A program made the position numbers and the translations under genes. The notes under the pieces were generated by a model. That model did no database searches. It was given only the letters and a program-made list of their open reading frames with translations, and was not told the DNA's origin. This document shows positions 25,762-34,741 of a stretch of 64,000 nucleotides of DNA, piece after piece. Origin of the DNA: Candidatus Thiosymbion ectosymbiont of Catanema sp. Cochon2018 (GTDB lineage: Bacteria; Pseudomonadota; Gammaproteobacteria; Chromatiales; Chromatiaceae); contig WYCW01000001.1 of the NCBI GenBank assembly GCA_011392765.1, forward strand, positions 124,001-188,000, read 5' to 3'. The first letter of the stretch is position 1. Every line of letters starts with the position of its first letter.

Positions 25762-28700
25762 CTAGTTGTCAGGTATCAGCCTTCTGCCTCCTGCCTTCTG
25801 ATAACTGACAACTACCGCCGGAGCAACTTGTTGAGCGAAAAGAAATTTAAGCGAATCATAATTCGTGTCCATTCGTGGTTCTTTCCGTGCGGAAGCGATG
25901 GATTCCGGCGGGTGTCGATAAGGCAGTCGATACAATGCGAGGCGGCCCATGGTGAGGGGGACGGCGATCCAGCAGTCGCCCGCCTTGGTACAGCGGAAAT
26001 CGAAATCCCAGAGGGGTACGCCATGCTTCTGCTGGGTGGGCAGGCGCAAGGCGAAGAGCTCCTCGGCAATCTCCGGATCCCAGAGGCGGACGGTCATATC
26101 GCCGCTCACGGTGGCGAGCTGGCGGCCGTCGGGGCCATAGATGGCGCGGAAGACAGTCTGCTCGTGGCCCACCAGGCGCCGCGGCTCGGCGGGCGCGGTG
26201 TCGAGGTCGTGGAGCGTAGATTCTCCCCGGCCGACGGCGGCGAGTTCTTTGCCGTCGGGCCGGAGGCTGGCCCAGAGGAGCATATCCTGGGCCTTGGCGA
26301 CCTCGCGGGATTCGGGTGGCTGTTTTGTGAGATCCCATAGACGCGCGGCGAAATCCTCCCCAGCGCTCATTAACATTTTTCCCTTCTCGACGAATTGAAC
26401 GACTCCGACCTTTCCATTATGTGCATCAAAAAACTCCCCGTCGCCGGTCTCCACATCGAACAGCCCCACCCGGCCGTCATAGCCGGCGGTGGCCAGCTTA
26501 AGGCCGTCCGGGGAAAAAGCGACGGCGTGGACCGTATCCGTGTGGCCCTCCAGGGTATGTCGGAGGGTCAAGGCGAGGCTGTTCGCCTCCCGGTCGATTT
26601 GCCAGATCTTGGCGGTGCCGTCCATGCCCGCGGTCGCCAGGATTGTGCCGTCGGGGTTGAACGCGATCCGGTTGATACTGCCGGAGCCGTGGGCATCCGC
26701 AATCTCGGCAACCAGGATGGGCGGATCGGAGCCATGCCTATTGTCTGAGGCAGCGCCGCCGGGCTCGCCGGGTGTGGTCGCTGGGCCTGGTTCCCCGGTC
26801 CGTCCTGTGGCCTCGGCACCGGGCAGCCTATAGGCACGCAGGCTGCCGTTGCGGAAGCCAACGGTGACGAATCGGGCATCCGGCGCCACTGCGGCGGAGA
26901 TGGGCTCATCCGGCAGCTCCCATAGCCAGTGTTCCGGCGTGTCCGGGGACCAGCGGCGGACGGTCTGGTCGTTGGCGGCGGTGTAGACTGTATTGCCACG
27001 ACGGGCGACATTCCAGAGACCGGCGGTATGGCCCTGGTAGACCCGCAGCGTGACGCCGGTAGCGAGGTCCCACAGGCGCATGGTGTGGTCGCGGCCGGCG
27101 GAGAGCAGCCGCCGACCCTCGGCGTCGAATGCGACGCCGAAGACGATATTGTCGTGGCCGGTGAACAAGCGCAACAGCTGGCCGGTTTTGGCGTCCCAGA
27201 GGACGACACGCTTGTCGTAGCTACCGGTCGCAACCAGGTTGCCATCCGGGCTGAAGGCGGCTGCTGTTACCCTGTCGTTGTGCCACTGGAGGGTATGCAG
27301 GGTCTTGCCGGTCTCCAAGTCCCAGATGCGCGCAGTCTGGTCAAAGGAGGCGCTGGCGAGCCGCTTGCCGTCTGGCGAGAAATCCAGACTGTCACCGTCG
27401 GCGATGGCGCCGGTATGGCCCTCCAGGGTGCGCAACTGCTCGCCGGTCTCGCTGGACCAGAGGGTTATCTTGTTGTCCGGGCCGCCGCTGGCCAGGCGCT
27501 TGCCGTCCGGGCTGATAGCAAGTGCCCAGCGCTGTAACGGTGCCTCCCAATTGCTAACTTTCTCCCCGTCTGGCAAGGACCAGCGGACAATGCTTTCGTC
27601 TTCGCCGAGGCTGTAAAGGGTTTCGCCGTCTGGATCGAAAGTAGCCGTGACGTATCCGACCTCACCGGCAGAGGAATCGTGATGCTCTAGCTTTTTGAGT
27701 TGCCTCCCGCTCTCCGCGTCGAACAGGACCAGGGTCCCGCGCTCGCCGGCGGCGGCGAGCCAACGGCCGTCCGGGCTCAGGGCCACGCCGCCGGCGAGCT
27801 GGGCGCCGGCGCCCTGGTAGAGCTTGTCCGCGCTGCCGCCCATGATTTCGACATAGCCCGCCAGCAGGTTGCGGGGGTGGCGGCGGTGGAGGTGGTCTTC
27901 GGGAAGTTCGGTATCCAGCGCGACGGTCTTGCGCAGGATCTCCCGCGCCCCGGCGTAGTCTTCTCCCCGGGCCAATAGGGCGGCGTGGGTGAGCCTCGAA
28001 TCGAAAAGGTTCTTGGTCTTCTCGCGCTCGGCCTGTTCGGCCTGCTCCTGGTGCGTCTTGGCGATCCGGGCATGCTCGTCGGCTTTCCGCCGCTCGTACC
28101 ATCCCCAGCCCGCCAACGCGGCAGTCAGTAACAAGGCTACCAGGGAGGCGACCGCGATCTTGCGCGCGCGTGTGACCTCTTTCTTTCGATGTCGCTCCTC
28201 GGCCTGTCGCTGCGCCTCGCGGTCCTTCCTGCTCGCTTCCAGGAAGTCCATAGCCAGCTTGAAATCACCGCCGTAGCGTTTGGCCCAGAGACCGGTGGGC
28301 CGGTGTTCATCCCGCCACTGCAAGGCGATCTGCAGATCCGGATCGATCCAGAGGGCGCCTTCTTTCTTCCGGTGGCGCTGGGCGGCGGATTCCAGGCGCA
28401 GGTAGAGTTCGGCCTGCTCGGCCTCGTCGGCGGTCCATTCCCGCAGGCGCCGCCACTGGCGGATCAGGGCCTCGTGGGCAATATCTATGATGCTATCCGG
28501 TTCGAGGTTAATGTCGGAAAAGGGTGTCAGAAATCCGTGTTCGGGCCGGCGGAAGACCTCAACTGCGTTAGCAACTTGAGCGAACTCGGCGCCCGTTAGG
28601 GCAGCGATCTCACGCAGACGAAGGGGGCGATGGGTCTCACGTCCGTCGCTGGTGTACCCGGTTAGTGCGCGAAATAGTACTTCGGCAATATACTTCTGCC

Positions 28701-30129
28701 TGGAGTCGAGCTCTGAGAAGGCTTCCTCAACATGCCTGTTGAGGCATTCGCGCAAACCTCCAACGCGATCGAGATCATCTCGACACAGATAGTACTGCCC
28801 GCGGGCGTTGTGCCAGAGGCGCATAAGTGCGTGCTGCAAAAGAGGAAGCTTGTCAGTCTCGGCGCGTATGTCCGCGATGAGAGTTTGAACGAGTTCCGGA
28901 TCCACTTCTCCTTGGAACTGCGGGAGGCGGGCCGGAAGCTGAATGGCGTCTGCCATCTGCTCCAGAGTTAACCATGGTGTCAAGAAAAGCCCTGTATTGA
29001 TGGCTTCTGGAAGATCTGGAAACAGAGCGCAGTTGCCCAAGAATTCGGAGCGCAAGGTGATGACCACGTAAACGTCCGGGTGGGTAGCGGCTCCTAGGAG
29101 TAGGGAGACAAAGGCGGCCGCATCGTCCTGTTGTTCGCGCTGGTGGCGGAACAGCTCCTCGAACTGGTCCACCAGGATCAGGAGCCGGTGGCCTTCAGGT
29201 AGTAAGGGCTGGACACCAAGGATCCAATTCAGGGCGCGGCTACCTTTGCGGAGATCGGCCTCGAGTTTCTCGATATCTTGCCCCTTGATGTCGGCATTCG
29301 AGGCCTGTTCGAGATCTAGGGGATTTTGCGTGTTCTCGCGCCGTGGAGTAATGGCGTCGCGGAGCTCGTTATAACCCTTATCTTGTTCGTTACAATAATC
29401 GATGACTTTGAAACGTCTCAACTCAACCGGAATCTTGCATTCGGCAATCAGAAGCGGAATAAATCGCTTTTGACGGTTATTAACGTCTTCAGACAAGATT
29501 ATTTCCCGTTCTGCTTTAGCCCATTCCGATCCCAAACCGTTAGTAGATAGCATCTGGACGAGAAAATGCGACGATTGCACTCCTTGTATAACCCGTTCGT
29601 GTATGTTTTCACCTCCTTTGATAATCCTTTTGTCTAACCAAACCTCCAGACCGTCATTGCTCAGCCTGTCTGCCAGTTTTTCTGCCTTGGCTTTGTCGAT
29701 TGAACTGTAGCTCAAGAAAACATCGTATTTGAATGGTTGATGAACGTTATTGTCGAGTGGTGGCTTTTGTGTTCCGAGAATGTAGTCATTGCTTGCGGGC
29801 ACACTTAACTTTGACCTGGAACTGATAAGTGATGTGGCCAAACGGCGAAACGGCTCATGGCCGGGGCGCAAATCGGCAACCGCCCAGCAGGCCCCGGCGG
29901 CGCCCATAAAACCGCTGTCGAGGGCCGGCAGCAGGCCGGCGCGTACTAGGGAGGATTTGCCGGAGCCGGAGGTGCCGAGTACCGCCAGGAAGTGGGTCGC
30001 GTCCAGCTTGTCCAGCAGTTGGTCCACCTGTTCCTCGCGGCCGAAGAAGAGTTCGTCCTCGTCGCGCTCAAAGGGACGCAGGCCGGGGTAGGGGCGGCGG
30101 ATTGGCTGGGGGTCCGGTCGCGTGTTCAT
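25762..30129 (-). CDS. STAND NTPase with embedded TIR domain, membrane helix and WD40 propeller
   Basis: This 1455-residue protein starts at the ATG at 30129 (MNTRPDP), overlapping the upstream TIR stop as TGATG. Domains in order: PYPGLRPFERDEDELFFGRE; Walker A GTSGSGKSS near 50; a TIR domain near 131-260 (YDVFLSYSSIDKAKAEKLAD, with LGSEWAKAERE holding a candidate catalytic Glu); Walker B LLILVDQFEELF near 314; STAND helical region; a transmembrane helix near 665; WD40 repeats from about 780 to 1425. The TIR lies between Walker A and Walker B, which is unusual. STAND proteins act as sensors that oligomerise on binding a trigger, and TIR domains often degrade NAD. Phage defence or programmed death is inferred. 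Confidence 0.85.
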   Translation of the reverse strand: MNTRPDPQPIRRPYPGLRPFERDEDELFFGREEQVDQLLDKLDATHFLAVLGTSGSGKSSLVRAGLLPALDSGFMGAAGACWAVADLRPGHEPFRRLATSLISSRSKLSVPASNDYILGTQKPPLDNNVHQPFKYDVFLSYSSIDKAKAEKLADRLSNDGLEVWLDKRIIKGGENIHERVIQGVQSSHFLVQMLSTNGLGSEWAKAEREIILSEDVNNRQKRFIPLLIAECKIPVELRRFKVIDYCNEQDKGYNELRDAITPRRENTQNPLDLEQASNADIKGQDIEKLEADLRKGSRALNWILGVQPLLPEGHRLLILVDQFEELFRHQREQQDDAAAFVSLLLGAATHPDVYVVITLRSEFLGNCALFPDLPEAINTGLFLTPWLTLEQMADAIQLPARLPQFQGEVDPELVQTLIADIRAETDKLPLLQHALMRLWHNARGQYYLCRDDLDRVGGLRECLNRHVEEAFSELDSRQKYIAEVLFRALTGYTSDGRETHRPLRLREIAALTGAEFAQVANAVEVFRRPEHGFLTPFSDINLEPDSIIDIAHEALIRQWRRLREWTADEAEQAELYLRLESAAQRHRKKEGALWIDPDLQIALQWRDEHRPTGLWAKRYGGDFKLAMDFLEASRKDREAQRQAEERHRKKEVTRARKIAVASLVALLLTAALAGWGWYERRKADEHARIAKTHQEQAEQAEREKTKNLFDSRLTHAALLARGEDYAGAREILRKTVALDTELPEDHLHRRHPRNLLAGYVEIMGGSADKLYQGAGAQLAGGVALSPDGRWLAAAGERGTLVLFDAESGRQLKKLEHHDSSAGEVGYVTATFDPDGETLYSLGEDESIVRWSLPDGEKVSNWEAPLQRWALAISPDGKRLASGGPDNKITLWSSETGEQLRTLEGHTGAIADGDSLDFSPDGKRLASASFDQTARIWDLETGKTLHTLQWHNDRVTAAAFSPDGNLVATGSYDKRVVLWDAKTGQLLRLFTGHDNIVFGVAFDAEGRRLLSAGRDHTMRLWDLATGVTLRVYQGHTAGLWNVARRGNTVYTAANDQTVRRWSPDTPEHWLWELPDEPISAAVAPDARFVTVGFRNGSLRAYRLPGAEATGRTGEPGPATTPGEPGGAASDNRHGSDPPILVAEIADAHGSGSINRIAFNPDGTILATAGMDGTAKIWQIDREANSLALTLRHTLEGHTDTVHAVAFSPDGLKLATAGYDGRVGLFDVETGDGEFFDAHNGKVGVVQFVEKGKMLMSAGEDFAARLWDLTKQPPESREVAKAQDMLLWASLRPDGKELAAVGRGESTLHDLDTAPAEPRRLVGHEQTVFRAIYGPDGRQLATVSGDMTVRLWDPEIAEELFALRLPTQQKHGVPLWDFDFRCTKAGDCWIAVPLTMGRLALYRLPYRHPPESIASARKEPRMDTNYDSLKFLFAQQVAPAVVVSYQKAGGRRLIPDN

Positions 30130-31166
30130 CAGGCAAGCTCGGCGACAATTGCGCGCAGACAATCGCCCGCGCACTCGTCGCCGTTGACCGGGAAGATCTT
30201 CATACCGGGAAGGCGGAAGGTCAGGGGCTGGGATGGGTCGTGGCACAGGACCAGGCGCGGTGGCCGCTTTCCTTGCGGGAGCTTGGCGATGTGACGTCGG
30301 TACTCCTTGAGCTGCTGATGGATCTGATGCTGCGGACCGGCGCAGTAGACCACCAGGACGCCGGTACAGAGTCCCAGATTGTCGCGGAGATCCTTGGTGA
30401 TCTCGGAGGGCTTGAGACCGGTCCGGTCCTGCTGGGCAACGAGTGGAATCACGGAACTGACCCGGTGGTCCTCCCAGAGCCGCTCGGCGATCCAAAGGAC
30501 GTGCTCGGTGTCGTCGTCACCGCCGTTGACCATGATCAAGTGCTCGCCTTCGATGGTCGGCGAGGGAGTCTGATCCGGTTCCGGCGTCGCTTGTTCCGGC
30601 TGCTCCTGCCCGGCAATCGCTCGCAGCAGAGCGGCCATGTCGCGGGCCAGATCCTGCTGCACCCGCCCAAAATCCCGGTCGGCGGGCTTGATCTGCGGGA
30701 ACCAGCGGGTGCGTACCTGCCGCTGTTCGTCCTGGTACCAGAACTGGTACTTCAGCCGCTCGTCCAGTACGGCGGCCAGATGACGGGCCTCCTTGGGAAT
30801 CTTCTTCGAGTCTACCGGCTCCATCCAAACGGGGAAGATGCGGTCGGTTTTCTCGCCGTGCAGGTCGAGGAAGGTCGCCAACTCCTGGCAACACCAGGGC
30901 GAGGCGTAGTAGGAGGGGGAAACGACGGGTATCAGCAGGCGGGAGGCGGTAAGCTCGCCGCGGATCTTATCGCTGAGCGGCTCGTTACCGCGCATCTGTT
31001 CGTAGTCGATCCAGATGCGATCCGCCTCGACCTGGCGGCCCAGCTCACGGCCCAGGTGCCCGCGCAAGCGGTCGACGAAGAGACTGACCCAGCCCTTGTT
31101 CCTATGGACCGGGACTTCGTTGTCGACCCAGGCGTAGCTGATGAAGGCGTTGTATTTGTCGGGCAT
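30129..31166 (-). CDS. TIR-domain protein, probably with a second TIR-like domain
   Basis: This 345-residue protein uses the ATG at 31166 (MPDKYNAFISYAWVDN). The TIR domain covers about residues 1-140: IWIDYEQMRGNEPLSDKIRG, then SPSYYASPWCCQELATFLDL, where the Glu after the Cys pair fits the catalytic site. After a Pro/Glu linker a second alpha-beta domain at about 215-345 (EHLIMVNGGDDDTEHVLWIA, then GVLVVYCAGPQHQIHQQLKE) looks like a degenerate TIR or SEFIR fold. Its stop is coupled to the STAND gene start (TGATG). I infer a two-gene sensor-effector unit. Confidence 0.8.
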   Translation of the reverse strand: MPDKYNAFISYAWVDNEVPVHRNKGWVSLFVDRLRGHLGRELGRQVEADRIWIDYEQMRGNEPLSDKIRGELTASRLLIPVVSPSYYASPWCCQELATFLDLHGEKTDRIFPVWMEPVDSKKIPKEARHLAAVLDERLKYQFWYQDEQRQVRTRWFPQIKPADRDFGRVQQDLARDMAALLRAIAGQEQPEQATPEPDQTPSPTIEGEHLIMVNGGDDDTEHVLWIAERLWEDHRVSSVIPLVAQQDRTGLKPSEITKDLRDNLGLCTGVLVVYCAGPQHQIHQQLKEYRRHIAKLPQGKRPPRLVLCHDPSQPLTFRLPGMKIFPVNGDECAGDCLRAIVAELA

Positions 31167-31288
31167 GTCGTCCGGTTCCGCTGCTCCGCCGCTATGGTAC
31201 ACCGGGATTTGTGTCTTTTCTCTGTGCCTCTGTGGTTGAGTTTTTGTTCCTCGTTTAACGGAGGTCGAGTCGAGGAACGATCCCGGCA

Positions 31289-31636
31289 CTATTGGAAGGT
31301 TCCGCCGTTCCACCCGAACAGATGTCGCGGCGGGGAAGCAAACTCGATGTAGACCCGGCCGGGGGGGACGCCGAAGCAGGTCTGCACGAAATCACACAGG
31401 GCCGCGGAGAGCTCGGCGGTACGGTCCTCCGGCAACCCGAGACTCTTGAGCTCCAGGTAGGCGAGGGGCGCGTCGTTCCCGGCGAACAACATGGCCGGAT
31501 TATGCTCCAGGATGACCATGACAGAGGCTTCCGGTTTGGCGAGGATGTCGGCCACCGTCGCGGAAGCGTCCTGGATCATCTTCCAGCGCAGATCGGCAGG
31601 GGCTTCGACATTGGTCCGAATAATCAGGGTCGGCAT
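31289..31636 (-). CDS. MIF/phenylpyruvate tautomerase-family protein
   Basis: This 115-residue protein begins MPTLIIRTNVEAPADLRW, with the catalytic N-terminal Pro after Met removal. It has EASVMVILEHNPAMLFAG, then a C-terminal GVPPGRVYIEFASPPRHLFG and GWNGGTF, a close fit to the MIF/D-dopachrome tautomerase fold. These trimers tautomerise phenylpyruvate-like substrates in vitro; the bacterial role is unclear. It lies upstream of the TIR gene on the same strand, 122 bp away, with no sign of coupling. Confidence 0.85.
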   Translation of the reverse strand: MPTLIIRTNVEAPADLRWKMIQDASATVADILAKPEASVMVILEHNPAMLFAGNDAPLAYLELKSLGLPEDRTAELSAALCDFVQTCFGVPPGRVYIEFASPPRHLFGWNGGTFQ

Positions 31637-31726
31637 GGTTAGGTGGTCTCCTTCGGTTCGGGGTCGATGCGTTTAGTGGTACCCCCCCCTGCAGGTGCCG
31701 TTCGGCCGCGGAGGATAGTTTGATCC

Positions 31727-31945
31727 TCATACAAGACTATCACGCGTGCGCTGCTTCGCCGCTTCCCACTCGTCAAAGGTTTCCTCGCCGCGCTCGATGG
31801 CTACCTCCAAGGCGTCCAGCACTTTGCCGTGCCAAAGGGGGGGCTGCAGCTCGTCCACGTGCCGGCTCAAATCATCCCAGATGGCTTCCATCACCTGCAA
31901 TTTTTCCTCGACGGACATTGCTTGCAGGGGAAGGGAAATGGACAT
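31727..31945 (-). CDS. addiction-module antitoxin, RelB/ParD-like small protein
   Basis: This 72-residue protein uses the ATG at 31945: MSISLPLQAMSVEEKLQVME, then AIWDDLSRHVDEL and GEETFDEWEAAK. This is the pattern of the 'putative addiction module component' family, normally followed by a RelE/ParE toxin. No such toxin is downstream; the gap to the MIF gene has no coding frame. It is probably an orphan or acts in trans. Confidence 0.7.
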   Translation of the reverse strand: MSISLPLQAMSVEEKLQVMEAIWDDLSRHVDELQPPLWHGKVLDALEVAIERGEETFDEWEAAKQRTRDSLV

Positions 31946-32030
31946 GGTGTTATTCCCGTTCTTTTGGAGTGCGGCGGCAATTTTACCTCGGCATTGACGT
32001 ATCGAGTTATCATTCGGTTGCCCTGGGCCT

Positions 32031-32381
32031 TCACAGTGGAAGATATCGGACCTCACCTTCCCATTCTCCATCTACACTGCAGGTTGCCAGGAGCAGGATG
32101 CTGTCAATGGCCGACCGGAGCATCACTGTACGGCCGACCTCGAAGACACCCGGCATGGGCTTGCCTGCACGAACGCGGTTGTAGGCGAAGGCCGTAATGG
32201 TGCTGACATCGTGAGTCAGCAAGATCCGTCGATGCCGAGCCGCCCATTCCAGCACGCTCGGGTCATCTGCGCCGGCGAGGCTAATGTCTTGAACCCGGAC
32301 CAGATCGATGCCGGTCTCTCGAAGGCGAACCCCTCGGACAATGTTATTGTTGAAATTTTCGTCCGCGAGCAGCCGGATCAC
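32031..32381 (-). CDS. DUF5615 PIN-like toxin
   Basis: This 116-residue protein begins MIRLLADENFNNNIVRGVRL and has DLVRVQDISLAGADDPSVLE and HRRILLTHDVSTITAFAYNR. The spaced acidic residues (DEN, DD, THD) are the PIN-like core of the DUF5615 family. Members pair with DUF433 proteins and are probable RNase toxins. Its ATG overlaps the DUF433 stop by ATGA. Confidence 0.85.
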   Translation of the reverse strand: MIRLLADENFNNNIVRGVRLRETGIDLVRVQDISLAGADDPSVLEWAARHRRILLTHDVSTITAFAYNRVRAGKPMPGVFEVGRTVMLRSAIDSILLLATCSVDGEWEGEVRYLPL

Positions 32382-32716
32382 GACGAGCCCTGCTCGGCTT
32401 GGCGCGCTAATAGGCGTGCCCGTATCCCGACGGGACTGAAAAGCCGTTCGTTTGCCTGTCTCACCTCTGCCGCCTGTTGTTCTCGGGTCCGGAGGTAGTC
32501 ATTCACCTCGGCAGTGTGGGCAAGGTAATAAGCGATGACAGCATAGATCTGACCCAAGGATAGCGTCGGGTACTGTTCGGCGATCTCCTCCGCAGTTGCT
32601 CCATCCTGGAAGGCTCCGACGACGGTATCCAGGGTCACGCGCGTCTTTCCCACGTGAAATACACCGGCGGCACCAGCCACCAAAGGTGGCGTCTCGGTCG
32701 CAATGACCATGGTCAT
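32378..32716 (-). CDS. DUF433 antitoxin
   Basis: This 112-residue protein uses the ATG at 32716 with GGAGAG six bases upstream. The DUF433 core HVGKTRVTLDTVVGAFQDGA, then TAEEIAEQYPTLSLGQIYAV is a winged-helix-like DNA-binding unit. A C-terminal tail would contact the toxin. It overlaps the DUF5615 gene by ATGA. The pair forms a type II toxin-antitoxin module. Confidence 0.85.
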   Translation of the reverse strand: MTMVIATETPPLVAGAAGVFHVGKTRVTLDTVVGAFQDGATAEEIAEQYPTLSLGQIYAVIAYYLAHTAEVNDYLRTREQQAAEVRQANERLFSPVGIRARLLARQAEQGSS

Positions 32717-33091
32717 TTTGTCTCTCCAGGTTGGTTGACCAAAGATCGATTCGAAGGCGACATGCCTTTTCGACGGGCTGTGGGTCTGCAAGCTTCCATA
32801 AGCGATGGTCGATGCTTAGCGTACAATATTTTCCGTTCTATGGATCAACCCCTGTTCTGCCCTGCCCCCCGCATCCACTTTGTCACATTACTCGCTAACA
32901 CACTGATTTATAAGGAATCTGTGAAAACAATGAAATCCAGTGGAATCAACAGGTTAGCCTGAAATGTGACAAAGTGGAACGTGTAATCGGCCGGAAAATC
33001 CTATACCATGGGTTTACATAAAAAATTCACGCCCCGTCGATCTGAGCCGCAGCCCTGCCGGCGTTCGGAACAGACGGATTGAGAGAAGGGT
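32717..33091. other. intergenic region with a 103-bp terminal-inverted-repeat element
   Basis: Apart from the inverted-repeat element at 32875-32977 I see no gene or clear promoter. The end just before the oxygenase gene has GAGAGAAGGG, a plausible ribosome-binding site. Confidence 0.5.
32875..32977. repeat. MITE-like element with perfect 15-bp inverted ends
   Basis: CCACTTTGTCACATT at 32875-32889 is matched exactly in inverse by AATGTGACAAAGTGG at 32963-32977. The 73-bp interior is AT-rich and non-coding. Confidence 0.75.
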
Positions 33092-33886
33092 TTGGTGAAG
33101 GATTTCGAGGATCTGGCGGCCTGGATTCAGCCACGACATCTATCGGCTTCCGGGATTGATGCCTATCGGGCGGCCCTTGCAAATCACGCGCTCCGGGTGC
33201 TGCGGATTACCGATTTTCTGGAGCCGGATAGGGCCGCAAGCCTCGGGCAATTTCTGAGCCGGGAAGCAAGTTTTCAGCCGACCTATGGTCTGTATTCGGA
33301 CTACAGGGTGTCGGCCGAGGTCTGGCGGGCGGCCGATGAAGACGACCGCCTGCGTACCTACGGCATGTTGAGCGGCCCCGACCCTCGTTTCCGTCTCAGC
33401 CCCAACCTGTTCACCTTTTTGGCTTTCCGCAAAACACTCGCTACGTCCGCATTCAAGGCTTACATGAGCGCAGTCACCGGATTGTCGTTAGGAGAGATAA
33501 CCGGACTGCAAGCCCATCAAATGCGGCCCAGGCACTTCCTTAAGCCCCATAACGATCGTATCGAAGGACGCCGGATAGCCTTTATTTTTTACCTTGCGCC
33601 TGACTGGCAGACCGATTACGGCGGTGCCCTGCACATCACCGGCAACAAGGGCGCCGGTTCCGAGATCGAAGCAACCTTCAATAGCCTCGCCGTATTCGAT
33701 CTGGCAAGTCATGAGTCGCATTACGTCACCGCTATACGCGACAGTGCCGGGGACCAAGCCCGGTTGACGGTAGGCGGTTGGTTCTATGGCAATGCCGTTG
33801 AGTTAAGCGTTGCCGACCGGCAAAAAAGAGGAAAAACTACGAATCACGCGAATCCTCGCGGACCTGCCTGTCGGCAGACAGGTTGA
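33092..33886 (+). CDS. 2-oxoglutarate/Fe(II) dioxygenase, tandem copy 1 (3' end altered by MITE)
   Basis: This 264-residue double-stranded beta-helix dioxygenase resembles prolyl 4-hydroxylase-type enzymes. The iron triad is visible: His and Asp in FLKPHNDRIEGRR and the distal His in DLASHESHYV, with Arg in RLTVGGW for 2-oxoglutarate. The start is TTG at 33092 or GTG at 33095 after GAGAGAAGGG. From codon 234 on, the frame reads into the MITE at 33790. Across the target-site duplication the uninterrupted ending would be GGWFYGPESQ and a stop at 34009-34011, as in copy 2. The substrate is unknown. Confidence 0.8.
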   Translation: MVKDFEDLAAWIQPRHLSASGIDAYRAALANHALRVLRITDFLEPDRAASLGQFLSREASFQPTYGLYSDYRVSAEVWRAADEDDRLRTYGMLSGPDPRFRLSPNLFTFLAFRKTLATSAFKAYMSAVTGLSLGEITGLQAHQMRPRHFLKPHNDRIEGRRIAFIFYLAPDWQTDYGGALHITGNKGAGSEIEATFNSLAVFDLASHESHYVTAIRDSAGDQARLTVGGWFYGNAVELSVADRQKRGKTTNHANPRGPACRQTG

Positions 33887-33985
33887 TTCGCGCCGATTCG
33901 CGTGATTCGTAGTTTTCTCTTACCTCTCGCTTGTCGGGCTGAACGATTACACGACAAGCGGCCAGGAACTAACTTAACGGCATTG
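33790..33985. repeat. 196-bp MITE with 10-bp target-site duplication
   Basis: The ends are CAATGCCGTTGAGTTAA and its near inverse, TTAACGGCATTG preceded by AAC. GGTTCTATGG directly flanks both ends (33780-33789 and 33986-33995). The interior holds the ACTACGAATCACGCGAATCC/GATTCGCGTGATTCGTAGTT palindrome. A second complete copy at 42157-42298 also has a 10-bp duplication. Confidence 0.9.
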
Positions 33986-33991
33986 GGTTCT

Positions 33992-34741
33992 ATGGTCCTG
34001 AATCTCAATAAGATGAACGACTTCGAGGCATTGACGGCCTGGATTCAGCCGCGACATCTATCGGCTTCCGGAATCGACGCCCGGCGGGCGGCCTTTGAAA
34101 ACCATAGGCTGCGTCTGGTGCACATGACTGATTTTCTAAAGCCGGATAGGGCCGCAAATCTCGGGCGGTTTTTGGGCCGAGAAGCGAGCTATAGACAAGT
34201 CTATTCCCTGTATTCGACGCATCGGGAAACCTATGGGGATTGGGTGTCGGTCGACCGTTGGCAGGCGACCGATGAAGCCGAACGCTGCCACACCTACGGA
34301 ATGCTGACCGGCCCCGACCCCCGTTTCCGTCTCAGCCCTAATCTGTTCACCTTTCTGGAGTTCCGCAAGGTACTCGTCACGTCCGCATTCGGGGCCTACC
34401 TGAGCGCGGTTACCGGATTGCCGTTAGGAGAGATCGTAAACCCTACTGTTCACCGCATGCGGCCCGGGGACTTTCTCAAACCCCACGACGATCGTATCGA
34501 AGGCCGGCGGGTGGCCTTTGTTCTCTACCTTTCACCCGGTTGGAAGGCCGATTACGGCGGTACCCTGCACATCAGCGGGAAAGATGACGAATGTTCCAGG
34601 ATCGAGGCCGCTTTCAACAGCCTCGTGGTATTCGATCTGACGGCGCACAAATCGCATCATGTCACCGATATACGAGACACTGCCGGGGATCGGACCCGGT
34701 TGACGATGGGTGGATGGTTCCATGGTCCCGAACACCGGTAA
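33992..34741 (+). CDS. 2-oxoglutarate/Fe(II) dioxygenase, tandem copy 2
   Basis: This 249-residue protein is measured from the ATG at 33992 (MVLNLNKMNDFEAL), chosen because copy 3 has the equivalent overlapping start; ATG 34013 is the alternative. The metal triad is intact (FLKPHDDRIEGRR and DLTAHKSHHV), with the Arg in RLTMGGWF. It is clearly paralogous to its neighbours along its whole length, including RFRLSPNLFTFLEFRK. Its proposed start lies inside the duplicated MITE target. It ends GGWFHGPEHR, overlapping copy 3. Confidence 0.82.
   Translation: MVLNLNKMNDFEALTAWIQPRHLSASGIDARRAAFENHRLRLVHMTDFLKPDRAANLGRFLGREASYRQVYSLYSTHRETYGDWVSVDRWQATDEAERCHTYGMLTGPDPRFRLSPNLFTFLEFRKVLVTSAFGAYLSAVTGLPLGEIVNPTVHRMRPGDFLKPHDDRIEGRRVAFVLYLSPGWKADYGGTLHISGKDDECSRIEAAFNSLVVFDLTAHKSHHVTDIRDTAGDRTRLTMGGWFHGPEHR

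Noticed and set aside
30102-31352. 416-residue + strand frame opposite the TIR gene
   Set aside because: Antisense shadow. The minus-strand TIR motifs and start coupling are clear.
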